A stretch of 64,000 bases of DNA from an uncultured Opitutales bacterium (GTDB lineage: Bacteria > Verrucomicrobiota > Verrucomicrobiia > Opitutales > Intestinicryptomonadaceae). The translations under genes were made by a program, and so were the position numbers. The DNA lies in contig CALXLK010000007.1 of NCBI GenBank assembly GCA_944389175.1, forward strand, positions 1-64,000, written 5' to 3'. The notes beneath the pieces are model-generated. The model did no database searches. It was given only the letters and a program-made list of their open reading frames with translations, and was not told the DNA's origin. This document shows, piece after piece, positions 23,939 to 33,476 of the stretch (position 1 is its first letter; each line of letters begins with the position of its first letter).

Positions 23939-26900
23939 ATGTCGGCTTTTGAAAATTTAAAAGACAAACTAAGGGAAATATTTCAGCTTGATAGAAACGA
24001 TTTAGATTTTGGCCTGTACCGCATAATGAATCTAAAATCGGAAGAAGTCTCAAAGTTTATTGAAGAAGATTTATTGCCGCAGGTAAAAAACGGATTAGCT
24101 TCTTATGCTGCCGAAGATTCCGTAGCCATAAAGGAAGAGTTAGATAAAACCGTCGCATCTTTGCGTGCTGCAGGGCTTCCGGAAGAGCAAATCAACGTAA
24201 CGCCCAAGGTTGTAGAATTAAACGAAAAACTGAAAGATGCCTTTTCGCCTGAAAAAGTAGAGAACGAAATTTATTCCGATTTATATAACTTCTTTAAGCG
24301 TTACTATAGCGATGGCGATTTTATGTCGTTGCGACGTTACAAAGAGGGTGTTTATGCCCTTCCGTATGAAGGCGAGGAAGTCAAATTGCATTGGGCAAAT
24401 GCTGACCAATATTATATAAAGTCTTCCGAGACGTTTTCAAATTATACTTTTAAAATTAGAGGTAAGAGAATTCGTTTTGAGGTTGTTGACGCTACAACAG
24501 AGCAAAATAACAATAAGGACGATAAAAATAGAAGATTCCGTTTATATAAGGGAACAGAGGAAGAACCTAAAAATCCTGTATCGGAAAGGAATGGTGAATT
24601 TGTTGTAGCTTTTACATATTTGGCAACTGAAGGAAATGCACCTACTCAAAAGAATATAAATGAGGAAATTTTTGCGGAGCTTTGGGCTAACCCTTTGCTG
24701 GTAGATATTGCTGAGTCACTAAAGACTACAACTTCAGATAAATCACGCCTCCCAATTTTACAAAAGTACATTAACAATTTTACGGCAAAGAATACTTTTG
24801 ATTATTTTATACATAAAGATTTGCGCGGTTTCTTAAATAGGGAGCTGGACTTCTTTATTAAGAACGAGATAATGCATCTTGACGATATTGAAAATGAACC
24901 TGCTGCAAAGGTGGAACAATATCTCGGTAAGATTAAGGTTTTACGCACGGTTGCCCATAAGATAATAGATTTTTTGGCAAGTATAGAAAACTTCCAAAAA
25001 AAGTTATGGCTAAAAAAGAAATTTGTACTGGAGACAAACTACTGCATAACCTTAGATAGAGTTCCGGAAGAATTGTATCCTGAGATTGTTGCAAATAATG
25101 CGCAGCACGATGAATGGATAAAACTTTTTGCTATAGATGAGATTAAGGGCGAAGAATTAGGAAGTGTGGCTTATTCAAATCCGCTCACTATTGAATTCTT
25201 AAAGGCAAATCCATTCCTTGTTTTAGACACACAATTCTTTTCTGCCGAATTCAAATACAAACTTCTTGCTTCTATTGACAATCTCGATAAAAACACAAAT
25301 GGTTTGTTGATTCATTCTGAGAATTTTCAGGGATTAAACCTAATGTCTGAAAAATATAAAAATCGAATACGTACTATATATATAGATCCACCTTATAATG
25401 CTCCGAAATCCACTGTCCCGTACAAAAACAACTTTAAACATTCTGCATGGTTATCATTAATGGAAAACAGGCTAATAAAGTCTATTCCATTACAAACATA
25501 CGACGCATCAATAGTTATCGCAATAGACAAGTGGGAAGAAAATTTATTACAGCGATTATTGAAAGAAAATTTTTCGGACCATGATATTGTTTCTGTAGCC
25601 ATTGAACATAATAAAAAAGGCGTACAGGGAGATCATTTTTCTTTCTCTAATGAATATGCTGTATTTTGCATTTCAAATAATCTAAAAAAATTAAAAGAAA
25701 AAAATAGAAAAGAATCGGAATGGGAATATTCGAATCTGCGAAATTGGGGAGGAGAGTCTTTAAGATCCGATGCGGCAAATTGTTTCTATCCTATATATGT
25801 TGATAATAATTTAAATATTGTAGGATTTGGAGATGTTTGTGAAGATACTTTCCATCCATCATCTGCGAATGAATACATTGAAAATAATTCTATTTTGGAA
25901 TTGGATCATGTAAATATAAATCAATTTCCGATCATAAGTATTTATCCTGTCTCAAGTGATGGAATCGAACGGAAGTGGAGATATGCCAGACAAACGATAG
26001 ATCAAATAAGAAGTAGATTAAAGGTAAAAAAAGCTCAATCTGGTGAAATCTCTATAGAAATAGCAAAAATTTCAGATCCATTCAAAACATTATGGTCTGA
26101 TCCGATTTATAATGCAGGAGATAATGGAACTACAATTATTACAGGGATGGGATTGAATTTTGATAATCCCAAATCTTATTACACAGTGGATGATTGTATA
26201 TATGCTATATCTTCACAAGAAGATATAATACTTGATTTTTTTGCGGGATCTGGAACAACTGCACATTGTGTAATAGAAAGAAACAAATTGGGTTCTAACA
26301 TGAAATATATCCTTTGTGAAATGGGGACATATTTTGACTCTGTTACAAAACCTAGAGTTGAAAAGGTTATTTATTCTAATGGTTCTATAAAAGACTATGA
26401 GAACGGTAAACCCAAATCCCGCAAAGGTTCATCGCATATGTTCAAATATGTGCGTCTTGAATCATATGAAGATTGTTTAGACAACTTAAAATATGACCGT
26501 TCAAAAGGTCAAGATGACTGGTTGGAAAAAAATCCATCCATTCGCGAAGATTACATGATTAAATATATGATGGATCTTGAAACAAAAGATTCTATCTTGG
26601 ACATCAAAAAGTTTGAAACACCATTTGATTATCAAATAAACATAACTCGCGATGGCGAAATTAAGCAAGTGAACGTAGACTTGGTAGAAACTTTCAATTT
26701 CTTAATCGGCTTAAACGTAGACCATATTCAGACATTTAAAGATATATTGGTAGTTGAAGGCGTAACTAGGGAAGGAGAAAAAACATTGGTAATTTGGCGC
26801 AATACATCAAAAACAGATAGCGATGCATTGGATTCTTGGTTCAAAAAATGTAAATATTCAACCCTAGATGCGGAGTTTGATGTCATATACGTCAATGGCG

Positions 26901-27004
26901 ATAACAATCTTGAGAATTTGCGCAGAGATGATCAAACATGGAAAGTACGCTTAATTGAAGCAGAATTTAATAAGCGCATGTTTGACGTCCAAGATGTAAA
27001 ATAG
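23939..27004 (+). CDS. Type III-like (Mod) site-specific DNA methyltransferase, large form
   Basis: The 1021-residue protein has catalytic motif DPPYN at 483-487 and the AdoMet-binding motif DFFAGSGTT at 766-774, i.e. motif IV before motif I, the beta-class order of type III Mod subunits that methylate adenine N6. About 170-250 residues between them would be the target recognition part. The roughly 450-residue N-terminal extension with charged helical sequence is far longer than in EcoP-type Mod (about 645 residues) and is probably an interaction platform. AAGGAT lies 8 bases upstream of the ATG. It should protect host DNA and guide the Res subunit encoded 10 bases downstream. Confidence 0.85.
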   Translation: MSAFENLKDKLREIFQLDRNDLDFGLYRIMNLKSEEVSKFIEEDLLPQVKNGLASYAAEDSVAIKEELDKTVASLRAAGLPEEQINVTPKVVELNEKLKDAFSPEKVENEIYSDLYNFFKRYYSDGDFMSLRRYKEGVYALPYEGEEVKLHWANADQYYIKSSETFSNYTFKIRGKRIRFEVVDATTEQNNNKDDKNRRFRLYKGTEEEPKNPVSERNGEFVVAFTYLATEGNAPTQKNINEEIFAELWANPLLVDIAESLKTTTSDKSRLPILQKYINNFTAKNTFDYFIHKDLRGFLNRELDFFIKNEIMHLDDIENEPAAKVEQYLGKIKVLRTVAHKIIDFLASIENFQKKLWLKKKFVLETNYCITLDRVPEELYPEIVANNAQHDEWIKLFAIDEIKGEELGSVAYSNPLTIEFLKANPFLVLDTQFFSAEFKYKLLASIDNLDKNTNGLLIHSENFQGLNLMSEKYKNRIRTIYIDPPYNAPKSTVPYKNNFKHSAWLSLMENRLIKSIPLQTYDASIVIAIDKWEENLLQRLLKENFSDHDIVSVAIEHNKKGVQGDHFSFSNEYAVFCISNNLKKLKEKNRKESEWEYSNLRNWGGESLRSDAANCFYPIYVDNNLNIVGFGDVCEDTFHPSSANEYIENNSILELDHVNINQFPIISIYPVSSDGIERKWRYARQTIDQIRSRLKVKKAQSGEISIEIAKISDPFKTLWSDPIYNAGDNGTTIITGMGLNFDNPKSYYTVDDCIYAISSQEDIILDFFAGSGTTAHCVIERNKLGSNMKYILCEMGTYFDSVTKPRVEKVIYSNGSIKDYENGKPKSRKGSSHMFKYVRLESYEDCLDNLKYDRSKGQDDWLEKNPSIREDYMIKYMMDLETKDSILDIKKFETPFDYQINITRDGEIKQVNVDLVETFNFLIGLNVDHIQTFKDILVVEGVTREGEKTLVIWRNTSKTDSDALDSWFKKCKYSTLDAEFDVIYVNGDNNLENLRRDDQTWKVRLIEAEFNKRMFDVQDVK

Positions 27005-27014
27005 GAGAGCTTTT

Positions 27015-30000
27015 ATGCCAAGAGCAAGAACAACTGCTACTTCAAGAAAAAGACGCTCCAAACGTCAGCAATTCCGCTTTGACCAACAATTAGTCTTAAA
27101 TCAATTCTTCTTGGAATATTTAGGCTTTTCAACTTTTGAAGAAGTAAAAACAACTTTAGCAGGAATAGAAGCAGGCGTAAACGAATCAGGTATTAGTAAT
27201 TTTTACTACGCCATAACATCATCGAGTTCGTTTCTCAATAACGCAAAAATAGATGCCGATACGTTGATACAGTATGACGAAAATATTGTTCGCCAAACAA
27301 GTCAAATGCAAGGCACTCGCTCAACGCCTATTTCGTGGTTATATTTCCAATACATATGCCTACTCTTTGTTGAAATTTATTTAGATAAATTCTTTAGCGA
27401 CAAAGAATCGTTCGTAACAGAATTAAACAATTTCCGAGCAAGTAAAATTAGTTATGTAGATATTCCAGATTATACAGAAAACGACTTGCGAAAGGTCGCG
27501 CTCTGGAATGCAACAGGCTCAGGTAAAACTCTCTTGATGCACATGAACCTTCTACAATTCCGTTATTACGCGGAGAAGTACAAGGTGGCAAATTCAATAA
27601 ATCAAACCATTCTTGTTACACCAAACGAAGGGCTTTCTCGCCAACATATTGCGGAATTTCAAAAATCTAAAATAGACGCTGATATCTTCGATAAAGATAT
27701 GTCGTCAGGTATCTTCAAAGGTAAGCGAGTTGAAGTTATAGAAGTCACAAAATTAAAAGAAGACGGCAAAGAAAAAACTGTTTCCGTAGAATCTTTTGAA
27801 GACAACAACCTAGTTTTTATTGATGAAGTCCATAAGGGTACTGGTGGCGATGAGTTTAAAAAGAATAGAGATTCTCTTTCCAAGAAAGGTTTTGCGTTCG
27901 AGTATTCCGCCACAATCGGACAAGCTGTAAAGGCGGCAAATAACGATACTATTACGAATGAATACGCAAAATCCACAATTTTTGACTACTCTTATAAGTA
28001 CTTTTATAATGACGGCTATGGCAAGGATTACCGTATCTTAAACATTTCAGATGCATCATACACCACTCATTTAGAATTGTATTTAACAGGTTGTTTGTTG
28101 GCGTATTATCAACAAATTCGCCTCTATAAAGAGTACAAAGATTTGGCAAAAAAATTTCACGTTGAAAAGCCACTTTGGATTTTTGTTGGCAGAACAGTTA
28201 CGGGGTCAAGTAAGTTAGATACGAACGATACGAGCGATATCCTAAGAATACTAAAATTCATAAAAGCGTTCTTGGAAGATGAGAATACATTTTGCGAGCA
28301 TATTAATACATTGATAAATGGGAAATCTGGCTTAATTGATAATAATGGGAAAAGTGTTTTCTCAAATGTATTTACCCATTTGCCGCCTGATATGCTAGTA
28401 AAAGAAAATGTTTATGACGACATCTTAAAAAGCGTTTTCAATGCTCCAAGTAAAGGTGCCTTGCATATTGAAGATTTGAAAGGGACTTCTGGTGAAATCG
28501 CTTTGAGAATAGGCGACAATGAACCATTCGGTGTCGTAAACGTGGGAGATTCTGCAACCCTTATAAAACTTTGCAAAGAACAATATGCTGACGATTTTGT
28601 AATTTCAGACAAAAACTTTAGCGGTTCGCTTTTTGATAATATATCGGATAATGAATCTAGTCTTAATTTGCTTGTAGGTGCTAAAAAATTTACCGAAGGG
28701 TGGAACTGCTACCGAGTAAGCACAATGGGGCTTATGAATTTAGGTAGAACAGAAGGTTCTGAAATCATTCAGCTATTTGGTAGAGGGGTACGTTTGCATG
28801 GATATAATGGCACAATGAAGCGTTTTTCTGGATTACCTGAAGGAGTAAAAAGACCATTTGAGAAAAATCAAAGATCTGTTCTCAACGCATTAGAAACTTT
28901 AAATATATTCGGAATCCGAGCCGATTATATGAAAAAGTTTAAAGAATATTTGGAGGAAGAAGGCTTGCCAACAGGTGATGATAGACGCGAATTTACAATT
29001 CCAATTATCAGAAAACTTCCCACTACAACGAAGTTAAAAATAATCCGCCTAAAAGAAGGAATGGATTTCAAAAAATCTAAGAAAATAAGCTTAGAATATG
29101 TAGACGTATTTTCTCGTTTCCCAACAATATTAGATTGGTATCCTAAAATTCAGTCTCTATTAGCCAAAGGAGTGCAAGGTGGAAATTCCACACTAATAAA
29201 AAATGAGAATAAATTAAGTAAGTCTTTATTAGCTTTCGTGGATTGGGAAGACATATACCTAAAGTTGCAAGAGTACAAAGCGGAAAAAGCGATGTATAAC
29301 TTGAATCTTAGTATTGCTGCCATCAAGAACATCTTTAAACATGACGATTGGTACACTCTGCTTATTGCTAATGAGGAATTGAATATTGCAAAATTTTCAT
29401 CACTGAAATTGATAAGCGACATCGTTCTTGCATTAGGCAAAAAATATTGCGAACGCTTCTTCCATTATCAAAAGAGCGATTGGGAAAAGGATAAACTCGA
29501 GTACGTCGAAATTACTGAGAAAGATCCTAATTTCTATGATAATTATGAAATTTCTGTAAAAGAAACAGAAACCGATTTTATCAAGAAATTAGAAGAGCTG
29601 AGCTCAATTGTAGCTTCTAAACAGCTAAGAGATTTGGATCTTGGAAGCGGTTATGCTTTCTATTTTGATAAGCATTTGTATAATCCGATTTTGTCTATAA
29701 AAAACAACGAATACATTGAAGTAAAACCAGTCTCATTAAACGAAGGCGAAAGTAAATTCATAAAAGATTTACGTGCATATTTTGAAGCGCATAAAGATAA
29801 ATTCCAAAATGCGGAATTCTATATTATGCGAAATCGTTCAAAAGCAGGAATTGGCTTCTTTGAAGAAGGCGGATTCTATCCTGATTTTATTCTCTGGTAT
29901 GTAAAAGACGAAAAACAGTATATAGCATTTGTTGATCCAAAGGGAATATATCATTTGAATCCCAAGCACCCTAAACTCAATTTCTACCGCAGAATAAAGG

Positions 30001-30632
30001 AAATTGGGAAAAATATGCGGAATCTCAATATCAAGCTAAATTCATTTATAATTTCAGTAACACCTTTTGATAAAATTAACTGGAAAGGCAATAAAGAACA
30101 GTCTTATTTCGAGAGCAAAAATATTATATTCCAAGAAGATTCTTGTTATATAGAAAAACTAATGAGAAAGGTTGTCACAAAAGATTTTAAGGAAATCTCG
30201 GAAGATAATAAGCAGCTAACGTATGACATTTTAACCTATAATCTTGGCAGAAAAACACCTTTCACTCTAGATGATATGTTTACAAATGGAGCTACTCTGC
30301 TTCTTCTATCTTCAAATAAAGAATTATTTGAAAAGGCGTTTAACACCATAATCCTAGATCAATTGCCAAAATATAACGATACGAGTAAATATTCGATCAG
30401 AGACATATATGACTATTTGGACAATAGTGGGTATATTTCCGTAAATGGCGATATGATTTCAATAAATGATTCTGCCTTTGATATTATGAAAGGATTCAGA
30501 AAGCTTCCAGAAAATGTCTATGTGCTTATGGACAAAACAAAAGCTTTAATGAAATCCATCCATGACGAGACAAAAGAATTAACAGTTGATGAAAGAATTC
30601 TAATATCCGAGCTCAACTTATGCAGAGTATAA
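27015..30632 (+). CDS. Type III-like (Res) restriction helicase-endonuclease
   Basis: A 1205-residue SF2 protein with Walker A ATGSGKT (166-172), DEVH in FIDEVHKGTGG, SATIGQA, and IIQLFGRGVRLHG as motif VI. The C-terminal part holds a PD-(D/E)xK nuclease: Pro-Asp at 955-956 in GFYPDFILW and Asp974-Pro-Lys976 in AFVDPKG. All catalytic residues are present, so it should cut. The length exceeds EcoP-type Res (about 970). AGGAGAG precedes the ATG. It overlaps the coiled-coil ATPase gene by 13 bases, tying that fourth protein to the restriction complex. Confidence 0.87.
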   Translation: MPRARTTATSRKRRSKRQQFRFDQQLVLNQFFLEYLGFSTFEEVKTTLAGIEAGVNESGISNFYYAITSSSSFLNNAKIDADTLIQYDENIVRQTSQMQGTRSTPISWLYFQYICLLFVEIYLDKFFSDKESFVTELNNFRASKISYVDIPDYTENDLRKVALWNATGSGKTLLMHMNLLQFRYYAEKYKVANSINQTILVTPNEGLSRQHIAEFQKSKIDADIFDKDMSSGIFKGKRVEVIEVTKLKEDGKEKTVSVESFEDNNLVFIDEVHKGTGGDEFKKNRDSLSKKGFAFEYSATIGQAVKAANNDTITNEYAKSTIFDYSYKYFYNDGYGKDYRILNISDASYTTHLELYLTGCLLAYYQQIRLYKEYKDLAKKFHVEKPLWIFVGRTVTGSSKLDTNDTSDILRILKFIKAFLEDENTFCEHINTLINGKSGLIDNNGKSVFSNVFTHLPPDMLVKENVYDDILKSVFNAPSKGALHIEDLKGTSGEIALRIGDNEPFGVVNVGDSATLIKLCKEQYADDFVISDKNFSGSLFDNISDNESSLNLLVGAKKFTEGWNCYRVSTMGLMNLGRTEGSEIIQLFGRGVRLHGYNGTMKRFSGLPEGVKRPFEKNQRSVLNALETLNIFGIRADYMKKFKEYLEEEGLPTGDDRREFTIPIIRKLPTTTKLKIIRLKEGMDFKKSKKISLEYVDVFSRFPTILDWYPKIQSLLAKGVQGGNSTLIKNENKLSKSLLAFVDWEDIYLKLQEYKAEKAMYNLNLSIAAIKNIFKHDDWYTLLIANEELNIAKFSSLKLISDIVLALGKKYCERFFHYQKSDWEKDKLEYVEITEKDPNFYDNYEISVKETETDFIKKLEELSSIVASKQLRDLDLGSGYAFYFDKHLYNPILSIKNNEYIEVKPVSLNEGESKFIKDLRAYFEAHKDKFQNAEFYIMRNRSKAGIGFFEEGGFYPDFILWYVKDEKQYIAFVDPKGIYHLNPKHPKLNFYRRIKEIGKNMRNLNIKLNSFIISVTPFDKINWKGNKEQSYFESKNIIFQEDSCYIEKLMRKVVTKDFKEISEDNKQLTYDILTYNLGRKTPFTLDDMFTNGATLLLLSSNKELFEKAFNTIILDQLPKYNDTSKYSIRDIYDYLDNSGYISVNGDMISINDSAFDIMKGFRKLPENVYVLMDKTKALMKSIHDETKELTVDERILISELNLCRV

Positions 30633-32659
30633 ATAAATTTGGAGATATCAAAGCACTTGCCATAAAAAAACAACCGGTTGTTTTTATAAGTAAATTGGTG
30701 ATTTATAAAAGTATTTCGCCAGTCGAAATAGTTCGTGAAATAAAATTTTCATTGGGCGTTAATATAATTTCTACACTCCATTATGACTCGAAAAACAACA
30801 ATGTTGACATAATTGGACATAGCGTAGGAAAAACCACATTATGCCGGTTCATTAGGCATATTTTAGGAGAACCAACGTATTCTAATGAAGTATCTTCTCG
30901 TTTGATTTCTAAAAAGTTTCCCAATGGCTGGATTGGAGCCGAAATTACTGTTCATAATATTTCATATGCGGTGCTTAGACATATAGGCACGGGCAACTTT
31001 CAATCTAGAATTGTTCAGAGTATTTCATTGGAATCCCTAATATCAGAGTCAAATAAGGGGCCTTCAAAATTCAATGTCTCTCAAGAATCATATATTTCAA
31101 AGTTAGGATTAAATATTCCATATTCGTTTGAGAATCCAAGATGTTTGGAAAGCACAAATTGGTTGCAAGTATTAGCTTGGTGTTCCAGAGACCAAGAATC
31201 CCGTTATAAAAGTTTATACAGTTGGCGGGATCCTGAAAGCTTCTCTAAAACACCAATTTTTTCTTCAGCAAAAGAAGGTCCTTTGTATGTAATTCGTTAT
31301 TTGCTAGGGTTTATAAACGAAGAAGAAACAAGATTAGAACGAGAAAATTTAAATATACAGAGAAGTATAGAATTTAAACGTGTTAGATTAAAAAACCTAG
31401 AAACAATTCCCAAAATACAAGCATCTCTTTTGACGAATGAATTAAAAAAGCTTATAACCAAAATTGTTCCCGATGTTAACTTTTCCGCAAAAAAAATATT
31501 AAATTCTCCAGAAGAATTACCTAACATTGAGGACTCAATTGAGAACGATATTAAAGAAGGAGGGCTATTAAATGAGGAATATAAAAAGAAATTGAATAAT
31601 ATTGGAGAAAGAAAATATAGAATAAAAGAAAGTTTAGATGTATTAGCGGAAGAATATCGTCAATTAAAAAACAAAAAAGATAAATATACGCTTTCCCTTT
31701 CAGTCAACAAGACCAAGAGAGAACAATCAAAAAGCTCCGATGATAAGTTTCTGGAAGAATATGAAGCAAAGAAAACATGCGAATGTACTCTAGGTGGATG
31801 CATTATCGAAAATTGCACTTACGTTATTGATAAAAAAGATGAAATAGACTCAAGAACTCTAAATAATAAATCTTTTAACAAATACCGCTCAGATTTAAAC
31901 GAAACCGATAAGAATATATTAAATACAATAAAAGATCTAGATTCACATATTGAACGCATTAAAGAAGAGAAGAAATCTCTGGAAGCAGAAGATCATGAAA
32001 TTACGGAGAAAAAAGTTCAAATAAGTTTGTTATGGACCCGCATTATCGAAATAATATATGAATTAAAGAAATATTCAAAAGAAATAGCTAATCCTTCTGA
32101 AAATATAGAATTTATTCAATTACAAGAAGAAATAAAAAATCTTAATATAAGCCTAGAGCGCCATAAAAATCGCTTAAAAAATCTTATTTTAATACATGAA
32201 GAGAACAAGGAAACATTAGCAAGTATATTTAATTTCTCAACAAGAAACATATTAATAGGTTCATCTTGCAATGGAACGGTTTCGTTCAAGGAAAGAAATA
32301 TAAATTTTGCAATAAAACGAAATAATTTTCTCTTTGGACAGGCAATAGAAGTCCTTTCTGTTCTTTTGGCTGATATATCTTCAATCGTGTACTCCATAAT
32401 AAATGAAAATTCGAAACATCCACTTTTCCTCATTCACGATAGCCCTAAAGAGGCCGATTTGGACGACAGGATTTATAGAAGTTTTATATCATTTATGGTG
32501 GAATTATCAAAAACTTTTGAAATACCACCTTTCCAATATATAATAACTACAACAACGCCACCTCCTTCAGATATAGATCCCAAGCTTGTTTTATCAACGG
32601 ATGAAACACTTTTAAAGGTAAACATATTTGAGGATGAAATACAATCAACGTTTTTGTAA
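30620..32659 (+). CDS. SMC/Rad50-like coiled-coil ATPase with apical cysteine cluster
   Basis: The 679-residue protein has an N-terminal P-loop GHSVGKTTL (69-77; the first Gly of the usual GxxxxGKT is shifted), a C-terminal Walker B-like LFLIHDSP (Asp607), and between them two charged coiled coils (about 235-365 and 420-545). The apex has CECTLGGCIIENC with Cys387, 389, 394 and 399, a possible zinc hook. The layout resembles DUF2326/ABC-three-component ATPases more than true SMC proteins. It overlaps the Res gene by 13 bases, so it belongs to the same system, perhaps as sensor or clamp on foreign DNA. No partner typical of Wadjet or Lamassu is present. Confidence 0.75.
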   Translation: MQSINKFGDIKALAIKKQPVVFISKLVIYKSISPVEIVREIKFSLGVNIISTLHYDSKNNNVDIIGHSVGKTTLCRFIRHILGEPTYSNEVSSRLISKKFPNGWIGAEITVHNISYAVLRHIGTGNFQSRIVQSISLESLISESNKGPSKFNVSQESYISKLGLNIPYSFENPRCLESTNWLQVLAWCSRDQESRYKSLYSWRDPESFSKTPIFSSAKEGPLYVIRYLLGFINEEETRLERENLNIQRSIEFKRVRLKNLETIPKIQASLLTNELKKLITKIVPDVNFSAKKILNSPEELPNIEDSIENDIKEGGLLNEEYKKKLNNIGERKYRIKESLDVLAEEYRQLKNKKDKYTLSLSVNKTKREQSKSSDDKFLEEYEAKKTCECTLGGCIIENCTYVIDKKDEIDSRTLNNKSFNKYRSDLNETDKNILNTIKDLDSHIERIKEEKKSLEAEDHEITEKKVQISLLWTRIIEIIYELKKYSKEIANPSENIEFIQLQEEIKNLNISLERHKNRLKNLILIHEENKETLASIFNFSTRNILIGSSCNGTVSFKERNINFAIKRNNFLFGQAIEVLSVLLADISSIVYSIINENSKHPLFLIHDSPKEADLDDRIYRSFISFMVELSKTFEIPPFQYIITTTTPPPSDIDPKLVLSTDETLLKVNIFEDEIQSTFL

Positions 32660-32729
32660 ATCACCAACTATCTTTATACCTAAAAAATAATAAATAAAAA
32701 CGTTGCGTATTTTGTCGTGATATGGTAGT

Positions 32730-33236
32730 ATGGATACCATAACGGGACAAGGTATGATGATAAGCAAAACGAAGATTTCAACTGAGGGGTTTGAGAAGGT
32801 TGAGATTACTGCGGAGATGGCGGAGATATTCGGGCTTCCGAAGAAGGCCATTGGGAAATGGGCGGTTGTTGCTGAAGATGATGTTGAACATCGCTTAATG
32901 AAAGTTCGTTTAGACGGCTATTTTGCGGACGACAAGTACAACAATCATCAGCGCATTCCCAACAGAATTTGGGGGCAGATGTTTGGCAGGGTGCGCTGTG
33001 CGAAGTTTGAATTTTCCAAGCTATGCACGCGCAAGAAGAACTGGATATTGGCGCTTATTGACGAATTTGAAAAAATCCCCGAACTTGCCGTATCTCTGAG
33101 GAAGTTTAGCTTGGACGACATCGTTTTGCAAATTATAGACGACACGAATTCGAAGCGTCCGCAGGGCAAGGCGTACAGTTCGATTGCGAGCGCGATAACC
33201 TATTGGAAGTACAAATATGGAGACAATGGAAGATGA
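32730..33236 (+). CDS. Unrecognised island protein downstream of the defence operon
   Basis: A 168-residue soluble protein I cannot place. The N-terminus (STEGFEKVEITAEMAEIFGL) looks like a small beta/HTH-like region, the middle is basic, and the end (SSIASAITYWKYKYG) is helical. Base composition is closer to the flanking chromosome than to the AT-rich operon before it. Starts at 32730, 32754 or 32757 are possible; the last is best spaced from AAGG. It lies 70 bases after the ATPase gene and about 200 bases before the tRNA half-site, i.e. at the right edge of the island. Confidence 0.55.
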   Translation: MDTITGQGMMISKTKISTEGFEKVEITAEMAEIFGLPKKAIGKWAVVAEDDVEHRLMKVRLDGYFADDKYNNHQRIPNRIWGQMFGRVRCAKFEFSKLCTRKKNWILALIDEFEKIPELAVSLRKFSLDDIVLQIIDDTNSKRPQGKAYSSIASAITYWKYKYGDNGR

Positions 33237-33440
33237 AAATCCGTCAAAATGATTGGTCAGAATTTGGTAAGGATTTTATCGTAAAAATGCGCAAAAATAC
33301 AGGGTTTTTACCTTGTAATTATGCTTACCACATACGTAAATATGCGCAAAAGTTTTTAAAATCCGACATTTGCAACATCGCAAACATCAACAATATACAA
33401 AACCAAGAAAGCCCGAAAATGAATATAAACAGAAGGAGAT

Positions 33441-33476
33441 TAGGAAACGCCCGTTCTATCCGTTGAACTACAGGGG
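33441..33476 (-). repeat. 5' half of a tRNA-Arg(CCU) gene: att-like right island boundary
   Basis: Read on the - strand these 36 bases equal positions 2-37 of tRNA-Arg(CCU), from acceptor strand to the TTCCTA of the anticodon loop, with G instead of A at position 27 compared with the complete copy at 17458. After TTCCTA the match stops abruptly. The missing 3' half, on the same strand, lies 21.3 kb away at 12147-12187. Joined at TTCCTA the two halves form one tRNA with a perfect anticodon stem. Confidence 0.85.

Noticed and set aside
21167-32659. DISARM, BREX or Wadjet as a name for the four-gene operon
   Set aside because: No DUF1998 (DrmB), PglZ, BrxC or JetABCD-type protein is present; only the single components are comparable.
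13559-33440. CRISPR array or insertion sequence in the island
   Set aside because: The repeats seen are short iterons and hairpins without regular spacers, and no transposase gene or IS terminal repeats were found.
33203-33466. An 87-codon open frame running into the tRNA-Arg 5' half
   Set aside because: It overlaps the end of the preceding gene, has no ribosome binding site, and its last codons are tRNA sequence; most likely chance.
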